From Microbacterium sp. 70-16 (GTDB lineage Bacteria > Actinomycetota > Actinomycetes > Actinomycetales > Microbacteriaceae), in assembly GCF_001898315.1 (NCBI RefSeq), contig NZ_MKTQ01000009.1, positions 229,566-293,565 on the forward strand: a stretch of 64,000 nt of DNA, read 5' to 3'. This document shows positions 16,107-24,919 of the stretch, in pieces. The notes beneath the pieces are model-generated. The model saw only the letters and a list, made by a program, of their open reading frames with translations. It ran no database searches and was not told the DNA's origin. Each line of letters starts with the position of its first letter. Position 1 is the stretch's first letter. A program made the translations under genes and the position numbers.

Positions 16107-17101
16107 TCAGGAACCTCGCAGAAGTCATTGAGCGGAGCGGGGATCACGGCGTGGTCGAGGTCCGTGACATTCACACGGTAGGAGACGCTTACGACATTGG
16201 CGCGCTGCGGGATGACCTGGTCGAGGCGGTCCGATGTGATCGCGGGGAACGCCTCATCGACGAGGTAGGCACGCGGCGTCGACCGCAGCTGGAATCGTGT
16301 GCGGTAGAGATCCGCATCGGCGCTGCGCCAGCCCAACCTGTCGAGCGCGGCATCGAACGTCCGCAGCGTCTGGTCAAGGCGCGCACGCGTGCGGGCGACG
16401 GCCTCAGCCAGAGAGAATCCCTGTTCTGCGAGCCCCGCCCGGGTGAGCTGGATTGACACGAGGTACAGCGGGCGATCCGGCTCGGGCTCGAGCTGGGTCT
16501 CCGATCCGATCAGATGCGTACGGCTCTCGGACTTCGTGGTCTTGACCTCCGCATCGAAGTCCTTGAACGCGAAGTCGTGTTCCTCGGCCAACGGACCGAG
16601 CCATGCCTCGATCGCGAGAACCTCCCCCAAGGCGTCGATTGCGTGCTCGAGCACGAGCAGCTCGCCGAGCAGCCCCCGCGCGGCCTCGTCCGTGAGGCCG
16701 CGACGCCCTGCGAGCAGATCCTTGAACGAATGCACCGCGTCCGACACCGCATTGCGGAATGCTGCACCGCCCTTCATCTGATCGACGACCGACTCCATCA
16801 GAACGTAGGCCTCGTAGTGCATGTCCCGCGCCGACACCGCGAGGCGGAACCACTCGCCGCCGTCGTTGATGATGCGTGAGAAGTCCAGGCGCTCAAGCGC
16901 AGTGACGTCGGGGTCCGGACCCGCCGCGGGAGTCAGAAGCTCGATCTCCTCCTGCTGCGGAAGGATCCGCATGACGATCTGCGGGTCCGTGTGCAGCGGG
17001 AACGCCGCCTGCGCGCCCAGCCGGAAGTACGCCTCGACCGTCCGCGGATCGAGGTGCGTGGGATCGGCACCTGAAGTACCTGCATCACCCTTCGGCGTCA
17101 T
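16103..17101 (-). CDS. PD-(D/E)XK motif protein (DUF4420)
   Basis: A 332-residue protein with the nuclease-type core FDAEVKTTK, giving D183, E185 and K187 as likely catalytic residues, preceded by a conserved GLLGELLVLE helix near 143-152. DUF4420 proteins are the usual nuclease partners of Z1 and MORC-type ATPases in bacterial defence islands. The ATG at 17101 has AAGGAG seven bases upstream and overlaps the end of the MORC gene by 17 bases; its stop overlaps the Z1 start. It is the best candidate for the DNA-cutting subunit of this locus, by family and context. Confidence 0.8.
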   Translation of the reverse strand: MTPKGDAGTSGADPTHLDPRTVEAYFRLGAQAAFPLHTDPQIVMRILPQQEEIELLTPAAGPDPDVTALERLDFSRIINDGGEWFRLAVSARDMHYEAYVLMESVVDQMKGGAAFRNAVSDAVHSFKDLLAGRRGLTDEAARGLLGELLVLEHAIDALGEVLAIEAWLGPLAEEHDFAFKDFDAEVKTTKSESRTHLIGSETQLEPEPDRPLYLVSIQLTRAGLAEQGFSLAEAVARTRARLDQTLRTFDAALDRLGWRSADADLYRTRFQLRSTPRAYLVDEAFPAITSDRLDQVIPQRANVVSVSYRVNVTDLDHAVIPAPLNDFCEVPE

Positions 17102-18611
17102 CGCGCAACTCCTTCTCCTCGCGTGCGGACTCATCCCGCACCGCAGCGGTCAGCAGCTGGCCCCAGGCGTCCAGCTCAGCCTTCTCACGTGAGCCCAGAT
17201 ACGACCCCTCGAAGTATCTCGAGTAGACGATCGTCAGCAGTGTCTTCACGAGCGGCGCGTCCTCGTTGTCGGTGCCGTCGCCGCCCGCCATGAGCGATCG
17301 GTATGCGCTGTTGATCCAGATCGTGCGGCCCTCGAGATCGAGGGTGACCGGTGATTCGGATGCCTCGACGCGCCACCGGATGGCGACAGGCCCACTCTCG
17401 TCGGCCTCGACCGACTCAGCGAAAGCCTCGCGCATCGTCGGGCTCATGCCGCGTGCCGGCTGCACGAGCGAGACAGGTCGCTTGACGTACCGTCGACTCT
17501 CGCGCCGACGGTTCTCGGCGGCCTCCAGGAACTCCTGCAATCGCATGCCGCCCGGCTGCAGCCGCGCGTCGAGCAGCGCATGCTTCGCGTCGGCGTCGAG
17601 CTCGAGACCGGCCTTCTCGGGATTGATAGTTACATGCGGTTCGAGCGATCCGTCGATGTCGACCGCGATCCGCACGTACTCGAGCTCCGGCCGGTCGACG
17701 GTGAGCGTGTTCCAGCCACCGATCTGCAGCAACCGATCGTTGCGGTAGAAATACAACCCCTGTGCCAGCCCACCGGGACGTCCTCCGAGGCGGAACTCCG
17801 GTAGCCCCGCCTGCGACGCAGGCCACACATGCGCCTCGCCGGACGCGGTGATGTTGTCGATTTCGAACGTGAGCGCTGCGGGGAAGAGGTCATTGGGCAA
17901 CCTGCGGTACCCGAAGGGGTCGAGCGCGGTAACGGCGCGCGGTGCACCAGACTCGCCAAGGAACTCATCCAACACATCGATCGAGACCGCAATGGAGCCA
18001 GCAGCCAGGTGCCTGTGGAACACCGTCCCGAGGTGGGTCCGAAGCGCCGCCACTCGTTGATCGAGCCACCGGGAGCGATCGCGATTGTCGTCGCTGCTCA
18101 GAAATGTCCGCGCACCCACCCACTCGACGACCGTGCCATTCGCCCACGGGAAGTCAACGCGGAGACCCTGGAGAACATCCGCAGCATGGTCTCCGTCGAG
18201 GTCGCCGATCCGCGTCGGATCCTCGGCACCGATTGTCCGGCCGACTGCGAGCGCACCATAACGACGGGAGTAGACGTTCAACGTATTGGCTTGACTGAGG
18301 GATGCCGCCTTCAGCCCGAGTCCGAAATGACCTTGCTCCGTTTTGTCGTAGGACCTCTTGCGCGCATAGGCCATCGCGGCATCGATTTGGTCGCCATCCA
18401 TCCCACGACCGTCGTCAATCACTTGGAGCCCAGTAATGGCACCGTGAGTCTCGAGGAAACGGATGAGGACGTGGGATGCGCCAGCATCGAGGCTATTGTC
18501 GACAAGGTCCGCGACGGCAGTCTCGAAGGTGTGGTGGCGACCCACCGACTTCGCGATCGACGGATCGGGTGCCACTTGTTGAAAGCCGGTGACGTGCCGC
18601 TCCGCGCTCAT
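17085..18611 (-). CDS. MORC-type GHKL ATPase
   Basis: The 508-residue protein opens with a GHKL ATP-binding domain: DLVDNSLDAGA (N39 expected to bind magnesium), DDGRGM at 66-71 and GHFGLGLKAAS at 94-104. These motifs match bacterial MORC/MutL-like ATPases found in restriction clusters, which clamp DNA on ATP binding. The C-terminal third is not assigned. Its ATG overlaps the DUF499 stop (TGATG). A second MORC-type domain, fused to a sigma factor, is encoded divergently at 24920; the motif order is the same, so the two look like diverged paralogues. Confidence 0.85.
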   Translation of the reverse strand: MSAERHVTGFQQVAPDPSIAKSVGRHHTFETAVADLVDNSLDAGASHVLIRFLETHGAITGLQVIDDGRGMDGDQIDAAMAYARKRSYDKTEQGHFGLGLKAASLSQANTLNVYSRRYGALAVGRTIGAEDPTRIGDLDGDHAADVLQGLRVDFPWANGTVVEWVGARTFLSSDDNRDRSRWLDQRVAALRTHLGTVFHRHLAAGSIAVSIDVLDEFLGESGAPRAVTALDPFGYRRLPNDLFPAALTFEIDNITASGEAHVWPASQAGLPEFRLGGRPGGLAQGLYFYRNDRLLQIGGWNTLTVDRPELEYVRIAVDIDGSLEPHVTINPEKAGLELDADAKHALLDARLQPGGMRLQEFLEAAENRRRESRRYVKRPVSLVQPARGMSPTMREAFAESVEADESGPVAIRWRVEASESPVTLDLEGRTIWINSAYRSLMAGGDGTDNEDAPLVKTLLTIVYSRYFEGSYLGSREKAELDAWGQLLTAAVRDESAREEKELRDDAEG

Positions 18612-21600
18612 CAGAGATCCTCGAACCTGTTCGGATAGAGGCCGAGATTCGTTCCGTTCTCCTTGACCGTGCGGACAACGGATTCGGGAAATCCGTCGGA
18701 CCGGCCCGCCTCGATGTCGACGCGGATCTCCAGCGTGTCGGGTGCTGCGCCACGCAGGTGCTCGAGCAGTTCTTCAGCGAGCACGATCACTTGTGCCCTC
18801 AGGTCCGCGCCTGGTTTGAGTTCGAGCGTCCCCCGGTAGCGGGCATTGCGGATAGGTGCTGGCGGTCGCTGCGGAGCCGGTTTGGGAGTGTGTTCTGGGG
18901 ACAGGTCAGGCTGCGGATGAGGACCGGGAATGGGGACGACCGCAGCAGTCTCCCGGTCACGCTGCGCGCGCGCGAGCGCGGGTGAGACGAGAAGCATGTC
19001 GTCGGTCAAGACGGCTGGCGCGGCGTCCTCAATCGGCAAACGCAGGCCGACGAAGTCCCCGGTCGCGTCGTCATAGCCGTCGGCGAGGGCGAACCCGATA
19101 CCCTCCCAGCCGAGGTCGGTCATCGCACCGGAGATCGCATCGAGGAGCACCTGCTTCTCGCGGAGCCGGGCGAGGTAGGGATACCGCGAGTGGAACTCCC
19201 ACAGTTCGCCGATGCTGATGCGCCCAGCGTTCCATCTGCTTCGCAGCACGTTCTGCAGTTCGATCGCGATCGATTGCATCGAGAAATGCGCAATGACGAT
19301 GTCGTTCTTCTCGAACTTGTCGCCGACCGTGCGGATCACCGACTCGGTGGCGCCGTCGGCCTTGATCTGGGATGTCGTCCACGGCTCGTTCGCCTGCGGC
19401 TGTTGCGGATAGAGCCCCCAGATCCACGTCTCACGAATGCGCTGGTCGACAGTGCGGTTGAACGTCGTCACACGGTTCTGCGCCGTCTCTGCCTGACCTT
19501 GCGTGAGGTCGAGAGTCTTTCGCGACTCATGCACGCCCCGCCAGGCGAGGTACTGGCGAACAGACTGCTCGAGATCGGTCCATCGCGACTGGTCGGGAGC
19601 GAGCACGACGACGGTGTTGACGTTCTGGCGCGGGGCGTTCCCCCTGGTCGACGCGAGCTCGCGCGTGAAAGCGTGCGCCTTCGACTCGTAGCTCTTGCCG
19701 TCGTGTACGTGCTGTGGGCCCGCCACGACGAGGCGCACACGTTCGGATTCGGCGACGTCTGCCGAATCGTCGGGTGCGAAGACGACGTCGGCGAATGCGC
19801 CGGGATGCCCCGGATGCCGGCGGATGCGGCCGATGACCTCGGCTGCGACGTCGGCCTCCGAGAACGACTGCGCGCGCTCCGCGACGGTGCGGTTGAGCGA
19901 GACCTGGAGGTCGAACCAGAAGCGGTCGCCCTCGGCGTAGAGATAGGTCGCACGCTCGCCGAGCAGCTGCAGCGCGCTGCCGAAGTTCCCAATGGTGTCG
20001 CCGGGCATAGCGACGCCAAGGAACATCCGCTTGCGCTCGACGCCCTTGTGATTGGCGCCGAGGGTCGCCGCCGACCCGACGAAGGCGGCCCGCGCGATGC
20101 GCCGGGTGAGCGCGCGCCCGCCGAACAGCGGCTTCTCCTTGTCGACGAGCACCGCCGTGGCGTTGGTCCCGTCGATGTCACTCTCGATGACCGACTTCCA
20201 GCGGTCGCCGTCGTCGAGGTAGCCAGTGAGCTCGTCGCGCACCGCGGCCGAGTCGAGCGGGATGGACCCAGGCATGATGAGCGGCGAGTCGTCGCCGGCA
20301 GCGTGTAGGGCGTGCACGACGGCGCTCATGAGGCGAAGCACGCCGCGAGTACGCTGGAATTTCTCCAGCGTCGACCAGTCGCCGTAGAGTCGGTCGAACA
20401 GCTCGGGATGGATCGGGTAGGCGCTGCGGATGCGATCCTCATACGACGACTCGCGCGTCTCGGCGGGGAGTTCCCCGACGCTGCGGCGGTAGTACTCGAC
20501 GAACGTCTTTGCGGTCGCGTCGATCCGTCGCTGAGCGGCGGCGTCCGGCTCGCGGAAGAGCCGGCGCCGCACGATCTCGAACGACTCGTTGCTGCTCGCG
20601 GGCGTCCACGGCTGCGCAACGCGGGTGACGACGTTCTGCAGGCGTTCGAGCGCTGCACGGCCGTGCGCACCGCCGACTTCGAGATCGGATGCCACAGCTG
20701 CGTCATCATCGCGTCGGATGTCGGATGCCGGGATGGAGACGAGCAGCAGCGCCTGCGGTACCGACTTGACGGCCTCGGTGAGCTGCTGGGCGAAGGTGAA
20801 CTGCGTCTCGAAGGTGCCGCCGACGAGGTCGTCCTGTCCGTACAACCCGCGGGCGTAGGCAACCCATTCGTCGATGAGGATGATCGACGGCGAGTTCTGT
20901 GCAATGACGGTGCGCATCGCGGCACCCGGATTGGTGCCAGTGCGGTCGGCCTCGGCGACGAGGGCGTATGCGTCGGCACCGCCCAGTTGCCAGGCGATCT
21001 CGCCCCACAGCGTGCGGATCTCGGTGCCGTCGGGCTTGGTCCACGGCTGGCCGGGAGAGAGCTCATTGCCGACGATCGCGACGCGGCGCACGTCCTGCGC
21101 GACGGCTGCGGGGTTGACGTCGAGCGCGGCGACCGCGTCTTGCACGCCCTGCGGGAAGTCGGCCAGTGGGCGGCCACTGAACAGGTGCCAGGCCGCGAGC
21201 ATCGAGTGGGTCTTGCCACCACCGAATGCGGTCTGCAGGTTGACGACCGGCGCAGCGTTCATGTCGCCCGCGAGGCGTCGCACGGCGATGCCGAGCAGGT
21301 TCTTCAGACCTTCGGTGAGGAAGGTCCGCTGGAAGAACTCGACGGGGTCGTTGTAGTCGACGGATGCCTCGGCACCGGTGGCGACCTGATACAGGTCAGC
21401 CGCGAACTCCGCGCGCGCGAAGTCATTGGCCGCGATATCGGCGTGTGGCTGGAGGACATCGCGCCATGGGGTGAGCTCGGAGGACGCGAGTCCGGGCATT
21501 CCTGAGGAGGACCGGGTGTCACGGCGAGTCTCATCGGCGTAGGCCGAGCGCTGCACGTCGAGACGTGTCTTCCGCACACGGTCGGCCGCAGGACCCGACC

Positions 21601-21970
21601 CGATCGCACGGAGCAGGCGCTCGATCGTGTCGAGCGCGCGGTAGGCGTCGTCGGCGCTGAACGGCTTCCGGTGCGCCCACGAGTCGCGCACGGCGCGCGT
21701 CTCGCTGGCGAGGTTCTGCTCAGCGCGCGAGAGAACGTCGTTGAAGGCGTACTTGAGCGCGCCGAGCGGTTCGGTGATGACCCGCAGCTGCACCTGCGGG
21801 TCGGCGGGCGAGTACTCCTTGCCTGCGATGTCGTCCTTCGCTGCGAGGATCAGGGTCCAGTCGTGCGCGCCGGCGGGAAGGTGCGGCGAGAGCACGCGCG
21901 CGACGAACGGCTCGAGCTCTGCGGCGAGGATGTCGAGCGCACCGCCCACGCGGTCGAGGTTGGATGCCAC
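18611..21970 (-). CDS. DUF499 family ATPase
   Basis: The 1119-residue protein has a P-loop TAFGGGKTHS near residue 248 and a Walker B-like ILIDEWVAYA further on, as in DUF499 ATPases (the PglY-related group) that pair with DUF1156 methyltransferases in antiphage islands. The C-terminal quarter contains a proline-rich linker (HTPKPAPQRPPAPI). I start it at the GTG at 21970 because GGAGG precedes it and the upstream DUF1156 gene ends next to it; extending the frame to 22234 would give arginine-rich antisense-like sequence. It likely provides the motor or regulatory ATPase activity of the complex. Confidence 0.85.
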   Translation of the reverse strand: MASNLDRVGGALDILAAELEPFVARVLSPHLPAGAHDWTLILAAKDDIAGKEYSPADPQVQLRVITEPLGALKYAFNDVLSRAEQNLASETRAVRDSWAHRKPFSADDAYRALDTIERLLRAIGSGPAADRVRKTRLDVQRSAYADETRRDTRSSSGMPGLASSELTPWRDVLQPHADIAANDFARAEFAADLYQVATGAEASVDYNDPVEFFQRTFLTEGLKNLLGIAVRRLAGDMNAAPVVNLQTAFGGGKTHSMLAAWHLFSGRPLADFPQGVQDAVAALDVNPAAVAQDVRRVAIVGNELSPGQPWTKPDGTEIRTLWGEIAWQLGGADAYALVAEADRTGTNPGAAMRTVIAQNSPSIILIDEWVAYARGLYGQDDLVGGTFETQFTFAQQLTEAVKSVPQALLLVSIPASDIRRDDDAAVASDLEVGGAHGRAALERLQNVVTRVAQPWTPASSNESFEIVRRRLFREPDAAAQRRIDATAKTFVEYYRRSVGELPAETRESSYEDRIRSAYPIHPELFDRLYGDWSTLEKFQRTRGVLRLMSAVVHALHAAGDDSPLIMPGSIPLDSAAVRDELTGYLDDGDRWKSVIESDIDGTNATAVLVDKEKPLFGGRALTRRIARAAFVGSAATLGANHKGVERKRMFLGVAMPGDTIGNFGSALQLLGERATYLYAEGDRFWFDLQVSLNRTVAERAQSFSEADVAAEVIGRIRRHPGHPGAFADVVFAPDDSADVAESERVRLVVAGPQHVHDGKSYESKAHAFTRELASTRGNAPRQNVNTVVVLAPDQSRWTDLEQSVRQYLAWRGVHESRKTLDLTQGQAETAQNRVTTFNRTVDQRIRETWIWGLYPQQPQANEPWTTSQIKADGATESVIRTVGDKFEKNDIVIAHFSMQSIAIELQNVLRSRWNAGRISIGELWEFHSRYPYLARLREKQVLLDAISGAMTDLGWEGIGFALADGYDDATGDFVGLRLPIEDAAPAVLTDDMLLVSPALARAQRDRETAAVVPIPGPHPQPDLSPEHTPKPAPQRPPAPIRNARYRGTLELKPGADLRAQVIVLAEELLEHLRGAAPDTLEIRVDIEAGRSDGFPESVVRTVKENGTNLGLYPNRFEDL

Positions 21971-21971
21971 G

Positions 21972-24800
21972 TCATGCCTCCAGATCGTCGAAGTCAAGGG
22001 TGGGTGCGTCGAGCGCTTCGGGCTTCTCGGCTGCGGATGCCGCGGCGGCTCGCACCTCGGGCCACGACGACCCGAGCGTGTTGAAGAGGATGCCCGCCTG
22101 GGTGAGGCCCTTCTTCTCAGCGATCGAGTAGAGGAGGTAGGCGAGCTCGTGCGCCGACGCGGTGTCGACTCCGCGCGCCTCGGCGCCTGCCAGGATGCGC
22201 CCGGCGGCGTCGAGGCCCTGCGCGGAAAGGGCACGCGCCATGTGCAGCACGACCTCCCAGAGCGAGATGCGATCGTCGGTGCGCGGGTCGTAGCTGGCCG
22301 GGAGCTCCTCCGGGGAGAACAGCTTCACCTTGCCGCCGCCGCTGGAGACCGCCCCGCCGCGCGCGAGGGCAGCAACTGACGCGTTCTTTGCACTGGCGAG
22401 GGTCTCGGCCTCGCCGTACGAGGCGACGTCGAAGCCATGCGTCTCGAACCACGCCACGCACCAGCGTGTGTCGTCGTCGAAGTCGCCCTCCTGCGCGGAG
22501 AGCACCTCATCGAGCACGCCGTTGATCGCACGCAGCGCGTCGCGCACACTCATGGCTTCGCCGGACGGTTCCACAACGCGCGCATACCTCGAGAATGTCG
22601 CCATGCCGGGACCGATCGCGGCCTGGGCCATGTCGACCGGTGCGACGCTGCCCTGCTGCAGATCACGCAACGCCTCGGGAAGCGTGGCCTTCAGCTCGGC
22701 GAGGACTCCGCGGCGATCGATGATCGGCGCGTCGGTGGGACGAGGGCGAAGCGCGAGCACGATCGAGGACGCCAGCGCGTTCGTTCCCGACGCGATCATG
22801 CGGTTGCCGAGCTCGGAGCGCACCGGCCAGGTCGCCGTCACGGTCCACCCTGCGCGTACCATGCTGCCGAGGATGGTCTCCCATCCCGTCGAGGCCGTTC
22901 CACTCGCGTCCGTCTCGGACTGTTTGAACGCGTAATACACCGTGATCGGGAACTGGTCCGTCGCCGTCTCGCGAGCGTGCTCGAAAACGTGCTCGAAGCC
23001 GTCCTCAAAGAACGATCGAGCACCATCCTTGCCACCGTGGCGATACGGATTGGCGACCAATTCATCTGCCTTGGGAACGAGCATCGTCTGGGTCAGTTTC
23101 GCTTGCACTGAACGCAGCGAGCGGCGCAGCCAGACGTAGAAGAAGTCCGACAGGTCCGAGTAACCGATGTTGTCGTAGTACGGCGGATCCGTGGATATCA
23201 GCACACCCGCGTACGGCCGGTTGGCCGCATCCTGCTGCACAGCCACCCCGGCTGTCCGCGCTGGCAGCCGTTCTAGTGTCGTAACCACATTGCCGATCTG
23301 ACGGGACACCGTGCCCGCTGCCTCACCGAGAAGGGCGCCCTCCGCGAAGTCCCAGATCATTGGGATTGCTTGCCGCGCGAAGAGATGACCAACACCTTCG
23401 TTCTTCGGATCGCTCCGCCACGAGCAGAGCGCATTCTGGTAGTCAGTCGACTTGGATATCGCGAATCCCAGGTAGGTGGCGACTGCGTCGGCGTAGGCGG
23501 CAGCGCCGGAGCCGCCCTGCTCGAGGCGGTCTCCCTCGTCGAGGCCTGCGGCCAGGGCATCCTGCAGCACCCGCTCGCGCGCTTCGCCGACGAGGTCGCT
23601 AAAGGTCGTCAGCGCCGTCAGCTGTCGGTTCGTGAACAGCGACGCGAAGGTGCTCATGCCGTAGTTGGGCGTCTTGAAATCGCGCGGGTTGGCGGCGAGG
23701 TCTCCGAGCGGGACATCGACGGGCACGGGCACCGAGGCCGCATCGACGTCGGCGGGCGTCGGCGCCGTATAGATGCGCTGCCGCTTCCCTTCTGCGACTA
23801 TCGCCATCAGATGCGTACCCAGTCCGTGGTACTTTCCTTGCGCCCGGATGTACTTCAGCGGGACGGCAGAATCGCATCCGATACAAGTTGCACCGAGCCT
23901 GCCGACAGTGCCGTCGTCATCTTTCGTCGGGGCATCCTTCGGGTCGTGACCGATCGAGTACTCCACCCGTCCGTCGACGACGGTGGGGACGACGTACGCC
24001 TCCTTGCCCTTCTTCTTGCCGAGCCACCACGAGCGAACGAGGGGCATCTCGATGCCGCAGGCGGGATTGGGGCAGGTGACGGTGCGGGCCCAGATCCAGG
24101 CGATGACGTTCGCCTCGGTGCCGTCGTCGAGGCGCGCCTTCGGGTAGAGGTGTCCGATGCGCGTCTGCGCCTCGTCCCGCATCCATTCGCCGTAGCGGCG
24201 CACGTCATCCGCGAGGCCGGTCGCCTTCGGCCAGTGAGTGCGGGTGCCCTCCGCACCAGGGAACACGGGCGGGCGGTCGGCAAAACGCGGGGGGATCTCG
24301 ATGAGCGCCTTGTTGATGAGTACGGCGACCGGGTTGAGGTCACTCGCGTGCGCTTCGAGTCCGAGCCGCTGCGCCTCGAGCGGGATCGTCCCACCGCCAG
24401 CAAAGGGATCGAGGATGGCGGGCGGGTTGCCATCGGTCGAGCGGCGGATCTCTGCGCGCACCTCGTCGAAGAGAGCCTCGTCGCCGAGGTTGTCCCAGTC
24501 GACCATCCGAGTGATGAGGTCGAACAGACGCTCGCGCTCGGCGTCGACGCGCGCGGCGGCGTGCGCGGCAGCGTCCTCAACGCCGCTTTTCTCGGCCTCG
24601 GCGCGGTACTCGTCGAGGTTCTCGCCCGGGTCGTCGACAAGCTGCGCGAAGAGCACGGCGCGCGCGGTCGCGAGCGGGCGACGAGCCCACCACAGGTGCA
24701 GCGTCGAGGGGTGCCCGTGACGGATCGACTTCTCGCGCGCGGACTGCGCATTGATCGCCTCGAGCGGCAGCGCGACCTCGATCAGCTTCTTCTTGGACAC
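21972..24800 (-). CDS. DUF1156 domain DNA methyltransferase
   Basis: The 942-residue protein starts with the DUF1156 signature (HPSTLHLWWARRPLATARAV). It has a methyl-donor motif DPFAGGGTIPLEAQ near 130 and a catalytic DPPYYDN near 536, indicating an N6-adenine or N4-cytosine methyltransferase. A CxxC pair (CPNPACG) suggests a zinc site. The GTG at 24800 follows GGGGAG; the longer frame to 24848 has no good site. As first gene of the operon it probably protects host DNA or senses methylation while the ATPases and nuclease attack unmodified DNA. That division of labour is an inference from related loci. Confidence 0.85.
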   Translation of the reverse strand: MSKKKLIEVALPLEAINAQSAREKSIRHGHPSTLHLWWARRPLATARAVLFAQLVDDPGENLDEYRAEAEKSGVEDAAAHAAARVDAERERLFDLITRMVDWDNLGDEALFDEVRAEIRRSTDGNPPAILDPFAGGGTIPLEAQRLGLEAHASDLNPVAVLINKALIEIPPRFADRPPVFPGAEGTRTHWPKATGLADDVRRYGEWMRDEAQTRIGHLYPKARLDDGTEANVIAWIWARTVTCPNPACGIEMPLVRSWWLGKKKGKEAYVVPTVVDGRVEYSIGHDPKDAPTKDDDGTVGRLGATCIGCDSAVPLKYIRAQGKYHGLGTHLMAIVAEGKRQRIYTAPTPADVDAASVPVPVDVPLGDLAANPRDFKTPNYGMSTFASLFTNRQLTALTTFSDLVGEARERVLQDALAAGLDEGDRLEQGGSGAAAYADAVATYLGFAISKSTDYQNALCSWRSDPKNEGVGHLFARQAIPMIWDFAEGALLGEAAGTVSRQIGNVVTTLERLPARTAGVAVQQDAANRPYAGVLISTDPPYYDNIGYSDLSDFFYVWLRRSLRSVQAKLTQTMLVPKADELVANPYRHGGKDGARSFFEDGFEHVFEHARETATDQFPITVYYAFKQSETDASGTASTGWETILGSMVRAGWTVTATWPVRSELGNRMIASGTNALASSIVLALRPRPTDAPIIDRRGVLAELKATLPEALRDLQQGSVAPVDMAQAAIGPGMATFSRYARVVEPSGEAMSVRDALRAINGVLDEVLSAQEGDFDDDTRWCVAWFETHGFDVASYGEAETLASAKNASVAALARGGAVSSGGGKVKLFSPEELPASYDPRTDDRISLWEVVLHMARALSAQGLDAAGRILAGAEARGVDTASAHELAYLLYSIAEKKGLTQAGILFNTLGSSWPEVRAAAASAAEKPEALDAPTLDFDDLEA

Positions 24801-24919
24801 CAGACTCCCCAGACACGTACCAGCGGCCGTCGTGCACGGGTGGAGCATTCTCCGGCCAGAGACTCTTCCTTTCTATCGCATGGACACGGCTTCGTTCGCA
24901 CGGCGTTGTAGGGTCCGGC